Of a stretch of 46,322 nt of DNA, positions 35,919 to 44,361 are shown piece after piece. This DNA is from an uncultured Afifella sp. (GTDB lineage Bacteria > Pseudomonadota > Alphaproteobacteria > Rhizobiales > Afifellaceae). The notes under the pieces are model-generated. The model did not search any database. It was not told the DNA's origin and saw only the letters and a program-made list of their open reading frames with translations. Every line of letters begins with the position of its first letter. The first letter of the stretch is position 1. The stretch covers positions 1 to 46,322 of the forward strand of contig CALZIL010000021.1 of assembly GCA_945787495.1 (NCBI GenBank), given 5' to 3'. A program made the position numbers and the translations under genes.

Positions 35919-36320
35919 ATGATTGGCCTTGTTCTTGTTACTCACGGCCAGCTGGCGGCGGAATTCCGCGCCGCGCTGGAACATGTCGTCGGCCCACAGC
36001 AGGCTTGTGAGACGATTTCCATCGGTCCGGACGACGATATGGAAGAGCGGCGGCGCGACATCATGGCCGCTGTGGAGAGGGTCAATGACGGATCCGGCGT
36101 GATCCTTCTGACCGACATGTTCGGCGGCACGCCGTCCAATCTGGCCATCTCGGTCATGGATGCCGGGCGGATCGAGGTCATCGCCGGCGTCAATCTGCCG
36201 ATGCTGATCAAGCTGGCCAGCGTGCGCGGCGAAGGTGATCTGGAGGACGTGATCGTTGCGGCGCAGGAGGCAGGGCGTAAATACATCAACGTCGCCAGCC
36301 GCATCCTCACCAGCGAATGA
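35919..36320 (+). CDS. PTS system EIIA component, mannose (fructose) family
   Basis: A 133-residue EIIA of the mannose family. The phospho-acceptor is H9 in LVLVTHGQLAAEF, and TDMFGGTPSNLA is the family signature. No EIIB, EIIC or EIID genes are nearby, so it is a regulatory rather than a transporting component, as known for the ManX/EIIA-Man protein of alphaproteobacteria. The upstream frame is open, but the start at 35919 matches the family. Its stop overlaps the HPr start by 4 bp (ATGA). Confidence 0.92.
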   Translation: MIGLVLVTHGQLAAEFRAALEHVVGPQQACETISIGPDDDMEERRRDIMAAVERVNDGSGVILLTDMFGGTPSNLAISVMDAGRIEVIAGVNLPMLIKLASVRGEGDLEDVIVAAQEAGRKYINVASRILTSE

Positions 36321-36676
36321 ACGGCAAGGCCGACAAACCGAATCCTGACGGCAGCGGACTACAGTTCGATAAATCCATCCCGGTTGAGGGCAAGCTCGGC
36401 CCCGGGATTGATGAACGGCGGCTTGAAATCCGCAACAAGCGCGGCCTGCATGCGCGGGCATCGGCCAAATTCGTCAAATGCGCCGAACAGTTCGATGCTG
36501 AGATCGTCGTTATCAAGGATGCCCAGGCGGTCGCCGCGACGTCAATCATGGGCCTCATGACGCTGGCCGCCACGCCGGGCAGCGTCATCCATATTGCCGC
36601 CAGCGGACCGGATGCGACAGCCGCCCTCAATGCCCTCGGCACGCTTGTGGAAAGCGGTTTCGGCGAAGAGGACTAG
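36317..36676 (+). CDS. Phosphocarrier protein HPr
   Basis: A 119-residue HPr with the phospho-acceptor H45 in RGLHARASAKFV and the regulatory serine S76 in AATSIMGLM. Their spacing of 31 equals that between His15 and Ser46 in classic HPr, so it should serve both enzyme I-type transfer and HprK. About 30 extra residues precede the HPr core; if the internal start were used, the protein would lose its ATGA overlap with the EIIA gene. It ends the chvI-chvG-hprK-EIIA-HPr operon. The ahcY gene that often follows in rhizobia is absent. Confidence 0.92.
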   Translation: MNGKADKPNPDGSGLQFDKSIPVEGKLGPGIDERRLEIRNKRGLHARASAKFVKCAEQFDAEIVVIKDAQAVAATSIMGLMTLAATPGSVIHIAASGPDATAALNALGTLVESGFGEED

Positions 36677-36731
36677 GCCGGGAATATCCAGGCACAGTTG
36701 CCGGATCGGTTGTTGATTGCGGTCTTCGGCG

Positions 36732-37109
36732 TCAGCCGCTTTTTTCGTCAAGCACGCGCTTGGCGATCCGGAAGCAGGTCATGGCCGCCGGCGCGCCGCA
36801 ATAAATGCCGATCTGGTGAATGACCGCCCGGATCTCGTCCTTGCTGACGCCATTGTTGATCGCCCCGTTCAGATGCAGCTCCCATTCATGCATCCGGTTG
36901 AGCGCGGCGATCATTGTCAGGTTCATCAGCGAGCGCGTTTTGGCGTCGAGAGTTTCATCACCCCAGCCGAATCCCCAGCAATATTCCGTCAGCATTTCCT
37001 GAAACGGCAGTGTGAAGTCGTCGGCCGCCGCAAACATCTTCTCCACATGTTCGGCGCCGAGAACGGATTTGCGGACCGCCAGCCCCTTCTCGAAACGATC
37101 CTTGTCCAT
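36732..37109 (-). CDS. Carboxymuconolactone decarboxylase (CMD) family protein
   Basis: A 125-residue alpha-helical CMD-fold protein (FQEMLTEYCWGFGWGDETLDAKTRSLMNL; EIRAVIHQIGIYCGAPAAMTCFRIA). It is the size of PcaC, 4-carboxymuconolactone decarboxylase, and has the HxxG-type helix. No other protocatechuate-pathway gene is near, so the PcaC role is not assumed; relatives also include alkylhydroperoxidase-like proteins. It converges with the HPr gene and shares its strand with the CBS gene 58 bp upstream. Confidence 0.82.
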   Translation of the reverse strand: MDKDRFEKGLAVRKSVLGAEHVEKMFAAADDFTLPFQEMLTEYCWGFGWGDETLDAKTRSLMNLTMIAALNRMHEWELHLNGAINNGVSKDEIRAVIHQIGIYCGAPAAMTCFRIAKRVLDEKSG

Positions 37110-37167
37110 GAACTGGTCCTTGCGTTTTCAAATCGGTTCAAAAAGCGCCGGCAGGCCCTGATAAACG

Positions 37168-37596
37168 TCAGCCGCCGATATACCGCTCGAGCTGTTCGAT
37201 GGTGAATTTCTGGTCGCTGATAATGCTTTTGACCAGATCGCCGATGGAAACCAGTCCGACAAGGTGCTTGTTTTCAAGCACCGGCAGATGACGCACGGCC
37301 TTGTCGGTCATCACCGCCATGCATTCCTCGACCGATTGATCCGGCCAGGCGCAGATGACGCGTGTCGACATGATGTCCTTGACAAGCGTCGTCGGTGACG
37401 CCTTGCCTTTCAGAAAGACGTTTCGGGCGTAATGCCGCTCCGTGACAATGCCGACGATCTTCTCGCCGTCCATGACCACCAGCGACCCGATATTTTTATC
37501 CGCCATCTTCTTGATGGCGTCATAGACGGAGTCGTTCGGTTCGATCGAAACGACATCGTTGCCTTTTGCATCAAGGATTTGCCGCAGCGTGGCCAT
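37168..37596 (-). CDS. Small CBS-domain protein
   Basis: A 142-residue protein made of two CBS domains and little else: [20 protein letters not shown].. with [20 protein letters not shown], then [21 protein letters not shown] with [23 protein letters not shown] pairs bind adenine nucleotides or related ligands and tune partner proteins. No catalytic domain is attached and no partner is evident; adenine deaminase is divergently encoded, which may be coincidence. Cytosolic. Confidence 0.87.
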   Translation of the reverse strand: MATLRQILDAKGNDVVSIEPNDSVYDAIKKMADKNIGSLVVMDGEKIVGIVTERHYARNVFLKGKASPTTLVKDIMSTRVICAWPDQSVEECMAVMTDKAVRHLPVLENKHLVGLVSIGDLVKSIISDQKFTIEQLERYIGG

Positions 37597-37761
37597 CTTG
37601 CATTACCTCATGAACCATGCGCGCTATCGGAAACGTCCGCGCATGTAATTGTATCACGTCCGCGCCCAAAATTGTATTTTGAACCGGCGATGCGAAACAA
37701 GGGCGATGCACAAAATCGGCATGCGACCGTTTCACCGCCGGCTAGTTGGAAAAAGTTCTCG

Positions 37762-39468
37762 ATGACTAAAACCGAATTCCTCTCCCGCTGTATCGCTGCC
37801 GGCGCCGGCAACAGGCCGGCCGATCTGGTCATCAAGGACGTCCGCATTCTCGATGTGATCGCCGGTGGTCTTGAGCGCACAGACATCGCCATCGTCGGTG
37901 ATCGCATTGTCGGCACCCATGACACTTATGACGGCGAGGCCGTGATCGACGGCACCGGGCTTTTCGCCGTTCCCGGTTTCATCGACACCCATCTTCATGT
38001 CGAATCCTCGCTGGTCACGCCGCTGGAATTCGATCGCTGCGTGCTGCCGCACGGGGTGACGACGGCGATCTGCGATCCGCACGAAATCGCCAATGTGCTG
38101 GGCGCGGAGGGCATCCGCTATTTCCTTGATTGCGCCGAGCGCACGGCAATGGATTTGCGCGTCAATCTGTCGTCCTGCGTACCGGCGACATCATTTGAGA
38201 CCTCCGGCGCGGCGCTGGAGGCCGATGACCTGATGCCGTTTGCCGATCATCCGAAGGTAATCGGCCTGGCGGAAGTCATGAATTTCCCGGGCGTTCTTGC
38301 CGGCGATCCGGCTGTTCTTGCCAAGCTCGCCGCCTTTCAGGACAGCCCTATCGACGGTCACGCCCCGCTAGTCTCTGGGCGCGATCTCAATGGTTATCTG
38401 GCGGCCGGCATCCGCACCGACCATGAGGCGACGAGCGCAGAGGAGGCGCGCGAAAAGCTCGCCAAGGGCATGACCATCCTGATCCGCGAGGGCTCCGTTT
38501 CCAAGGATCTCAGCGCGCTCGCCGAACTGCTTGATGAGAACACCTCTGCTTTCATGACTTTGTGCACCGATGACCGCAATCCGCTCGATATTGCCGAGGA
38601 AGGCCATCTCGATCACATGATCCGCACGCTGATTGCCCGTGGCCGGCCGCGCCATCATGTCTACCGGGCGGCAAGCTGGTCGGGCGCGACGGCCTTCGGC
38701 CTGCGCGATCGCGGCCTGGTCGCGCCGGGTTGGCGGGCCGATATTGCGCTGCTGTCCGATCTCGATGCCTGCCGCGTCGAAAGCGTCATCGCCGGCGGGC
38801 AGCCGGTCGACGCGGCGCTGTTTGAAAGCCGCGAAAGTGTGGCGCCGGTCGGCCTGGACAGCGTCAAGGCGCGGCCTGTCGAATCGGCGGCGTTCGACAC
38901 CCCGGCCTTTGCCGGCGAGACGCCGGTGATCGGCGTCATTGCCGGCCGCATCATCACCGAACGCGTCATGATGACCCTGCCGGCGCAAGACGGCCTGGCT
39001 GAGATCGATCTTGAGCAGGATGCAATCAGGGTCGCGGTCGTCGAACGGCACGGCAAGACCGGCAATATCGGCCGTGGCTTTGTCACCGGATTCGGCTTGC
39101 AGCGCGGCGCCATCGCCTCCTCGGTCGGCCATGACAGCCACAACATCACCGTTGTCGGCGTCGATGCCGCCGACATGGCGGTGGCGGTCAACCGGCTGAT
39201 CGAGATCGGTGGCGGCTTTGCCGTCGCCGCCGGCGGCGCCGTACAGGCTGAACTGGCTCTGCCGATTGCCGGCCTGATGAGCGCCGAGCCGTTTGAAACG
39301 GTGCGCCAAGGCCTTGTTGTGCTGCGCAGCGCGGCGGCGGCGCTCGGCTGCACCCTGCCCGAGCCGTTCCTGCAGGTCGCCTTCCTGCCGCTGCCGGTGA
39401 TCCCGCATCTGAAAATCACCGATTACGGCCTGTTCGATGTCGACCGGTTTGCCCTGGTTGGAAATTGA
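37762..39468 (+). CDS. ade: Adenine deaminase
   Basis: A 568-residue amidohydrolase that deaminates adenine to hypoxanthine in purine salvage. The metal-binding HLHVESS follows PGFIDT at about 70-82, and PHEIANVLG and the later HDSHN motif are also characteristic of Ade. A GGAAAAAG lies about seven bases before the ATG at 37762; the frame is open further upstream through non-conserved sequence. The 165-bp spacer to the divergent CBS gene should contain its promoter. It converges with dgcN, with only nine bases between the stops. Confidence 0.93.
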   Translation: MTKTEFLSRCIAAGAGNRPADLVIKDVRILDVIAGGLERTDIAIVGDRIVGTHDTYDGEAVIDGTGLFAVPGFIDTHLHVESSLVTPLEFDRCVLPHGVTTAICDPHEIANVLGAEGIRYFLDCAERTAMDLRVNLSSCVPATSFETSGAALEADDLMPFADHPKVIGLAEVMNFPGVLAGDPAVLAKLAAFQDSPIDGHAPLVSGRDLNGYLAAGIRTDHEATSAEEAREKLAKGMTILIREGSVSKDLSALAELLDENTSAFMTLCTDDRNPLDIAEEGHLDHMIRTLIARGRPRHHVYRAASWSGATAFGLRDRGLVAPGWRADIALLSDLDACRVESVIAGGQPVDAALFESRESVAPVGLDSVKARPVESAAFDTPAFAGETPVIGVIAGRIITERVMMTLPAQDGLAEIDLEQDAIRVAVVERHGKTGNIGRGFVTGFGLQRGAIASSVGHDSHNITVVGVDAADMAVAVNRLIEIGGGFAVAAGGAVQAELALPIAGLMSAEPFETVRQGLVVLRSAAAALGCTLPEPFLQVAFLPLPVIPHLKITDYGLFDVDRFALVGN

Positions 39469-39477
39469 GCGGACTAT

Positions 39478-40488
39478 CTACGTCGCCTTTTCCAGCGCGT
39501 CGACGATCGGACTGACGCCGAAGCGCACCGGATCGACGGCCGCAACGCCATTTTGCTCGCCAAGACCGGCAAGATAGGTTTTGGCGTCCTCTTCAGCCAG
39601 CGAAGCCGTATTGACGCTGATGCCGGCGCAGGCGATCTCAGGCCGGACGAGGGCGCCCAACGCCTGCGTCCATTTAATGCACGCCGCCAAATCGCCGCTC
39701 GGATAGCCCTCATAACCGGCCGAGAGCCGCTGCCGCCCGGCTTCATGGCAGACGACGAAGAAATCCGCCTGCGCGCCATGCAGAAGGCCGAGCGTTACGC
39801 CGGCAAAGGCCGGATGGAACAGCGACCCCTGACCTTCGACGATGTCCCAGTGATCGGGATCGTTGGCCGGGCACAGCGTCTCGGTGGCGCCGGCGATGAA
39901 ATCGGCGACGACCGCGTCGATGGCGACGCCTTCGCCGGCGATCAGGATACCGGTCTGGCCGGTCGCCCGGAAATCCGCCTTCATGCCGCGCGCGCCCATC
40001 TCCCGTTCGATCGCCAGCGCCGTATATTTCTTGCCGACGGCGCAGTCGGTGCCGACGGTGATCAGCCGGTGGCCGGTGCGTGGCTTGCCGCTCGCCACCG
40101 GAAAATCGCTGTCCGTGTGACGAACGTCGAACAATTGCCGGCCATGACGGTCCGCCGCTTCGGCAAGGCGCGGGATGTCCGTCAATTTCTGATGAAGGCC
40201 GCTGGCGACATCGAGCCCGGCGGCAAGCGCTTCTTCCAGCGTGTCGATCCAGTGTCCGGGAAGCTGCCCGCCCGGCGGCGCCGTGCCGATGACCAAAGTT
40301 CTGGCGCCGGCATTGGCGGCTTGCCCCACGCTCATCTCGGCAACGCCGAGATCGGCGGCGCAGCCGGTAAAACGCAATTGCGCCAGACAGCGCTCCGGCC
40401 GCCAATGGACGAGGCCGGCGCCGGTCTTGGCGAGTTCGGCGATCGGCGTGTCGCCGAGAAAGATCAGATATGGCGGCGCGATCTTCAT
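39478..40488 (-). CDS. dgcN: DUF1611-family protein, probable D-glutamate N-acetyltransferase DgcN
   Basis: A 336-residue DUF1611 protein with a P-loop-like segment VGTDCAVGKKYTALAIEREM and the block VEGQGSLFHPAFAGVTLGLLHG. DUF1611 members paired with an enolase-superfamily epimerase have been assigned as DgcN, which acetylates D-glutamate so that DgcA can racemise it, allowing D-Glu use as a carbon and nitrogen source. The paired dgcA gene lies 3 bp upstream here. The assignment rests on family plus pairing; no acetyltransferase motif can be read off directly. Confidence 0.78.
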   Translation of the reverse strand: MKIAPPYLIFLGDTPIAELAKTGAGLVHWRPERCLAQLRFTGCAADLGVAEMSVGQAANAGARTLVIGTAPPGGQLPGHWIDTLEEALAAGLDVASGLHQKLTDIPRLAEAADRHGRQLFDVRHTDSDFPVASGKPRTGHRLITVGTDCAVGKKYTALAIEREMGARGMKADFRATGQTGILIAGEGVAIDAVVADFIAGATETLCPANDPDHWDIVEGQGSLFHPAFAGVTLGLLHGAQADFFVVCHEAGRQRLSAGYEGYPSGDLAACIKWTQALGALVRPEIACAGISVNTASLAEEDAKTYLAGLGEQNGVAAVDPVRFGVSPIVDALEKAT

Positions 40489-40491
40489 GAC

Positions 40492-41481
40492 CTATCCCCA
40501 AAGCGCCGGCTCAAATGCCTGCAGGCTTCCGTCGCGATAGACCATGCCGGGCGTCCGGTCACTTTGCAAAAGCAGCGGCCCGTCCAGGTCGCGCCATTGG
40601 CTGAGGGCGCCGATGACGAAGCCGGGCGCCATGGACAGCGACGTGCCGGCCATGCATCCGACCATCAGGCCGAGGCCGTGCTTTTGCGCCGCGCGTGCCA
40701 GCGCCAGGGCCTCGGTCAGCCCGCCGGCCTTGTCGAGCTTGATATTGATGCCTGAATAGCGGCCCGCCACTGCGTCAAGATCGGTCCGGTCGTGGCAGGA
40801 TTCATCGGCAAAGACCGGCACCGGTGAGACAAAGCCGGCGAGATCTGAATCCGCCCCGGCCGGCAGCGGCTGCTCGATCATCGCAACGCCGAGATCGGCG
40901 AGATCGCCGGCGACGGTCCGCAGCGTCGAAATGTCCCAAGCCATATTGGCGTCGACCAACAAGGTCGCGTCCGGCGCGGCGGCGCGGATTGCGGCAATGC
41001 GCTCAACGATCTGCTCGCTGTCGAGCTTGATCTTTAAAACGCGCCAGGTCCGCGACGCTGCCCGCGCCGCATCGGCCATCGCCGCCGGGCTGTCCAGTCC
41101 CAGCGACAGATCGATCTCCAGCGATTGCGCCGGGTCGACACCGGCAATATCCCACACCGTCCGGCCGCTCGTCTTGGCGTCAAGGTCCCACAGCGCGCAG
41201 TCGACGGCATTGCGCGCCGCGCCGCGAGGCATAAGGGTCTGCAGGGCCTGCCGGTCGATCCCGGCCTCGATATCGCGCCGCACGGTTTCGATGTCGGCGG
41301 CCACGGCTTCCCGCGTCACGTCAAAAACCACCGGCGGCACGCCTTCGCCACGGCCGGCAACGCCATCCCGTTCAAGCCTCACGCAGATCGTATCGAGCAC
41401 GTCGACGCGATATCCGGCGAAGCGGAACGGCGCCTTCAGCGGCCAGCGTTCATGCGCGATCGACAGGCTGAGCTGCTCCAT
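40492..41481 (-). CDS. dgcA: Enolase-superfamily epimerase, probable N-acetyl-D-glutamate racemase DgcA
   Basis: A 329-residue muconate-lactonizing/dipeptide-epimerase-type enzyme. The acid-base lysines are LKIKLD and KLDKAGG, and the metal ligands appear in VDANMAW, MIEQPLP and FADESCHD, so it looks active. Related proteins epimerise Ala-Glu dipeptides, and that remains an alternative. Coupling to dgcN (3 bp spacing) favours N-acetyl-glutamate racemisation. The ATG at 41481 was chosen over the GTG one codon earlier. It is divergent from the ABC importer. Confidence 0.8.
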   Translation of the reverse strand: MEQLSLSIAHERWPLKAPFRFAGYRVDVLDTICVRLERDGVAGRGEGVPPVVFDVTREAVAADIETVRRDIEAGIDRQALQTLMPRGAARNAVDCALWDLDAKTSGRTVWDIAGVDPAQSLEIDLSLGLDSPAAMADAARAASRTWRVLKIKLDSEQIVERIAAIRAAAPDATLLVDANMAWDISTLRTVAGDLADLGVAMIEQPLPAGADSDLAGFVSPVPVFADESCHDRTDLDAVAGRYSGINIKLDKAGGLTEALALARAAQKHGLGLMVGCMAGTSLSMAPGFVIGALSQWRDLDGPLLLQSDRTPGMVYRDGSLQAFEPALWG

Positions 41482-41520
41482 CACGGTGCGGGATCGCCGG
41501 CGGTGATGTTACTGGGCTGG

Positions 41521-41535
41521 TTCCCTATTAGGGAA
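41521..41535. promoter_or_regulatory. 15-bp perfect palindrome, candidate operator
   Basis: TTCCCTATTAGGGAA: 7-bp arms TTCCCTA / TAGGGAA around one T. It lies 40 bp upstream of dgcA and 80 bp upstream of the substrate-binding protein gene in the divergent spacer, so it could control both. The size suits a dimeric regulator; no regulator gene is nearby. Confidence 0.5.
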
Positions 41536-41614
41536 TTTTCCGGCGATTTGGGCTTTGCCACCGCGTCAAATTCCTTCAATCTCGCCAAAATGTTCAAAAA
41601 CAGGGAGAAAGAGT

Positions 41615-42601
41615 ATGACATCAAGGCGCCTTAAGACAGCAATAGCGGCAGGCCTTTTCGCCACCGCCGCCGTGCTGCCCGCCGCCAGCCTCGCGGCCGA
41701 AATGAAGATCGCCATCGCCCAGTTCGGCGTGCATCCGCAGCTTGATCTCGTCGTCTCGTCGTTCAAGGACGAACTGGCCAAGGCCGGCTTTAGTGAGGGC
41801 GATAAGGTCGAATTTGTCGAGAACCAGGTCAATTTCGACACCTCGCTGATCCCGCAGATGGTCACCAAGCTGCAGGGCGACAGCCCGAAACTGATGCTGA
41901 CCGTCACCACGCCGGTTTCGCAGGGCGCCAAGCAGATCCTGACCGGCACCGGCATTCCGATCATCTTTTCCGCCGTCACCGATCCGGTCTCCGCCAGCCT
42001 CGTGCCGGCCTGGGACAAGGCGGGCGAGGACATCACCGGCGCCTCCGACCTTCAGGATATCGACGCCGTCATCGCCTTTACCCGCCGGCTGTTTCCGGAC
42101 GCCAAGCGTCTGGCCTTCCCCTATAATCCGGGCGAGGACAACGACATCGCCCAATTGAAGCTGGTCCAGGAATTCGCGCCCGGCCACGGCTTTGAGGTCG
42201 TCGAATTGGGCGTCGACAACACCAACGACATCCCGATCCGCGTCTCCTCTCTCAACGGCAAGGCGGATGTCATGTATGTGCCGGCCTCCAACCTTTTGCA
42301 GCCGGCGGTTCCGGCGATTGCCGCAGCGGCCCAGCAGATCAAGCTGCCGATCGTCAACGCCTCGCGCGCCGAGGTGGAAAAGGGCCTCGTCCCGGCGTCC
42401 TTCGAGGTCGATTATTCGCAGGTCGGCCGCAATGCCGCGCGCCTCGCCGCGGAATTTCTCGGCGGCAAGGCGATCGCCGACATCGCCCCGGTCAAGCCGG
42501 TCTATGAGGACCACAGCGCCCTGATCAACAAGGCGCAGATGGCGGTCTACGGCAAGGACGTGCCGGCTGATCTGATGGATTGCGGCTGCTTCGTTGAATA
42601 G
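41615..42601 (+). CDS. ABC transporter substrate-binding protein (tryptophan/tyrosine-type family)
   Basis: A 328-residue periplasmic binding protein of the ABC_sub_bind family (SMBP, TrpX-like). The signal peptide is MTSRRLKTAIAAGLFATAAV with cleavage near SLAA; the mature protein begins AEMKIAIAQFGVHPQLDLVV. Family blocks include LMLTVTTPVSQGAKQ, IPIIFSAVTDPVSA and the GLVPASFEVDYSQVGRNAARLA end region. AGGGAGAAAGAG precedes the ATG at 41615. The ATPase and permease follow. Members of this family import aromatic amino acids in some Firmicutes; kynureninase downstream supports a tryptophan- or kynurenine-related ligand, by inference only. Confidence 0.87.
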   Translation: MTSRRLKTAIAAGLFATAAVLPAASLAAEMKIAIAQFGVHPQLDLVVSSFKDELAKAGFSEGDKVEFVENQVNFDTSLIPQMVTKLQGDSPKLMLTVTTPVSQGAKQILTGTGIPIIFSAVTDPVSASLVPAWDKAGEDITGASDLQDIDAVIAFTRRLFPDAKRLAFPYNPGEDNDIAQLKLVQEFAPGHGFEVVELGVDNTNDIPIRVSSLNGKADVMYVPASNLLQPAVPAIAAAAQQIKLPIVNASRAEVEKGLVPASFEVDYSQVGRNAARLAAEFLGGKAIADIAPVKPVYEDHSALINKAQMAVYGKDVPADLMDCGCFVE

Positions 42602-42618
42602 CCCATCCGGCCACGGCC

Positions 42619-42643
42619 AGAGCCCGGCGACCGGCCGGGCTCT
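42619..42643 (+). terminator. Hairpin between the binding protein and ATPase genes
   Basis: AGAGCCCGGC / GCCGGGCTCT, a perfect 10-bp stem with a 5-base loop, followed by TTCC. The weak U-tract suggests partial termination or 3'-end protection of the binding-protein mRNA, giving more binding protein than transporter subunits, as in other ABC operons. Confidence 0.5.
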
Positions 42644-42661
42644 TTCCATGCGCGTGCTGCC

Positions 42662-43441
42662 ATGCTTGAGGTAAAGGGCGCGGCCAGAACCTTCTATCCC
42701 GGCACGTCGGACGAGCGCCGGGCGCTGGCCGGTATCGATCTGACCTTGACCGAAGGCGATTTCTGCGTCGTCATCGGCTCCAACGGCGCCGGCAAATCAA
42801 GCCTTCTCAATGCCATTGCCGGCAAGCTGAAGCTCGACCACGGCTCCATCCTCATCGACGGTGAGAACGTCACCCGCCTGCCGGTCCACCGCCGCGCCCG
42901 CTTCATTTCACGCGTCTTCCAGGACCCGATGCTCGGCACGGCGCCGACCATGACGGTGGCGGAAAACATGCTGCTTGCCGATCTGCGCGGCAAGACGCCA
43001 AGGCTGGTGCCCGGTCTGACGGCGGAGCGCCAGGCCCTGTACCGGGACCGGCTGGCTATTCTCAATCTCGGGCTGGAAGACCGGCTCGACGCGCCGGTCG
43101 GGCTGTTGTCGGGCGGGCAGCGCCAGTCGCTGTCGCTGATCATGGCCGTTTCCAACGAGCCGCGGCTGCTGCTTTTGGACGAACACACCGCCGCGCTTGA
43201 TCCGAAAACCGCAGCCACCGTGATGGACGCCACGATCCGCGCTATTGCCGAATTTGGCCTGACGGTGCTGATGGTTACCCACAATATGAGCCAGGCTCTG
43301 GAATGCGGGAACCGCCTGATCATGATGGATTCCGGTCATTTCCAGCTTCAGGTGGCGACACCGGAAAAGGATACGCTGACCGTGCCGGACCTGATCGAGC
43401 GCTTCCACGTCAAATCCGACCGCATGCTGCTTCAGGCCTGA
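42662..43441 (+). CDS. ABC transporter ATP-binding protein
   Basis: A 259-residue ABC ATPase with Walker A GSNGAGKSS (about 39-47), Q-loop in FQDPMLG, signature LSGGQRQSL, Walker B LLLLDEHTAAL and the switch His in MVTHNM. It should power the importer formed with the adjacent permease and binding protein. The permease gene starts 3 bp after its stop. Confidence 0.93.
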   Translation: MLEVKGAARTFYPGTSDERRALAGIDLTLTEGDFCVVIGSNGAGKSSLLNAIAGKLKLDHGSILIDGENVTRLPVHRRARFISRVFQDPMLGTAPTMTVAENMLLADLRGKTPRLVPGLTAERQALYRDRLAILNLGLEDRLDAPVGLLSGGQRQSLSLIMAVSNEPRLLLLDEHTAALDPKTAATVMDATIRAIAEFGLTVLMVTHNMSQALECGNRLIMMDSGHFQLQVATPEKDTLTVPDLIERFHVKSDRMLLQA

Positions 43442-43444
43442 ACG

Positions 43445-44359
43445 ATGCCGGACGTTCTTTTGAGTTTCATCAACCTGATCCCGGTCACCATCGCCCAGAG
43501 CCTGATCGTCGCCTTCGTCGTTCTCGGCATCATGATCCCGTTCCGCCTGCTCGGTTTTCCCGATCTGACCAGCGAGGGCGCCTATCCGCTCGGCGGCTGC
43601 GTGACCGGCGTGCTGATCGCTTCAGGCTACGATCCGGTCTTCGCCATGGCGGTCGCCGCCTGCGCCGGATTTCTCGCCGGCTCGACCACCGCCTTCATCC
43701 ATCTGCGGTTCGGCATCAACACGCTGCTCGCCGGCATCCTCGTCATGACGATGCTCTATTCGATCAATCTGCGCATCATGGGCCGCACCAATATCGCGCT
43801 GTTTACCTTCGATTCGCTGTTCAAGGACCTGAACCCGGCAAATTTCAACGATCCATGGTTCAAGATCGCCGTCGTCGGCACGCTGATTGCCGTGATCCTG
43901 GCGGCGCTCTATTACCTGCTTGTCACCGAACGCGGCACCACCATCCGCGCCGTCGGCGCCAGCCCGGACATGGCCGAGGCGCAGGGCGTCAGCATCTGGA
44001 GCGCGACAATTCTCGGCGTCGGCTCGGCCAGCCTGTTCACCGCGCTCGGCGGCGGCATCATGGTCCAGTCGCAGGGCTTTGCCGACGTCAATATGGGCTT
44101 CGGCATCCTCATCAACGGCCTTGCCGCGCTGATCATCGGCGAGGCGATCACCGGCCGCAAAACCGTGCTCAGGCAATTGCTGGCGCCGGTCGCCGGCGCG
44201 CTCGCCTATTACCAGCTCGTCTCGCTGTGCCTGTCGCTTGGCCTGGCGCCGGCCGATCTGAAACTGGCGACCGGCCTTTTCGTCCTCATCATGCTGGCGC
44301 TGCCGGCGCTGCGCCGTGGCGGCGGTGTGCCGCAGCTCAAAGAAAAGATCCGCGAATAG
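43445..44359 (+). CDS. ABC transporter permease (branched-chain amino acid permease fold)
   Basis: A 304-residue membrane protein with about eight hydrophobic helices, of the BPD_transp_2/LivH-type family (e.g. IMIPFRLLGFPDLTSEGAYP, then GASPDMAEAQGV, the cytoplasmic loop that contacts the ATPase). One permease gene is present, so it should act as a homodimer. It forms an operon with the upstream ATPase (3-bp gap) and the kynureninase gene 2 bp downstream. Confidence 0.9.
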   Translation: MPDVLLSFINLIPVTIAQSLIVAFVVLGIMIPFRLLGFPDLTSEGAYPLGGCVTGVLIASGYDPVFAMAVAACAGFLAGSTTAFIHLRFGINTLLAGILVMTMLYSINLRIMGRTNIALFTFDSLFKDLNPANFNDPWFKIAVVGTLIAVILAALYYLLVTERGTTIRAVGASPDMAEAQGVSIWSATILGVGSASLFTALGGGIMVQSQGFADVNMGFGILINGLAALIIGEAITGRKTVLRQLLAPVAGALAYYQLVSLCLSLGLAPADLKLATGLFVLIMLALPALRRGGGVPQLKEKIRE

Positions 44360-44361
44360 CC

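Noticed and set aside
36732-37109. Assignment of the CMD protein as PcaC
   Set aside because: No other protocatechuate-pathway gene is nearby, and the family has several functions.
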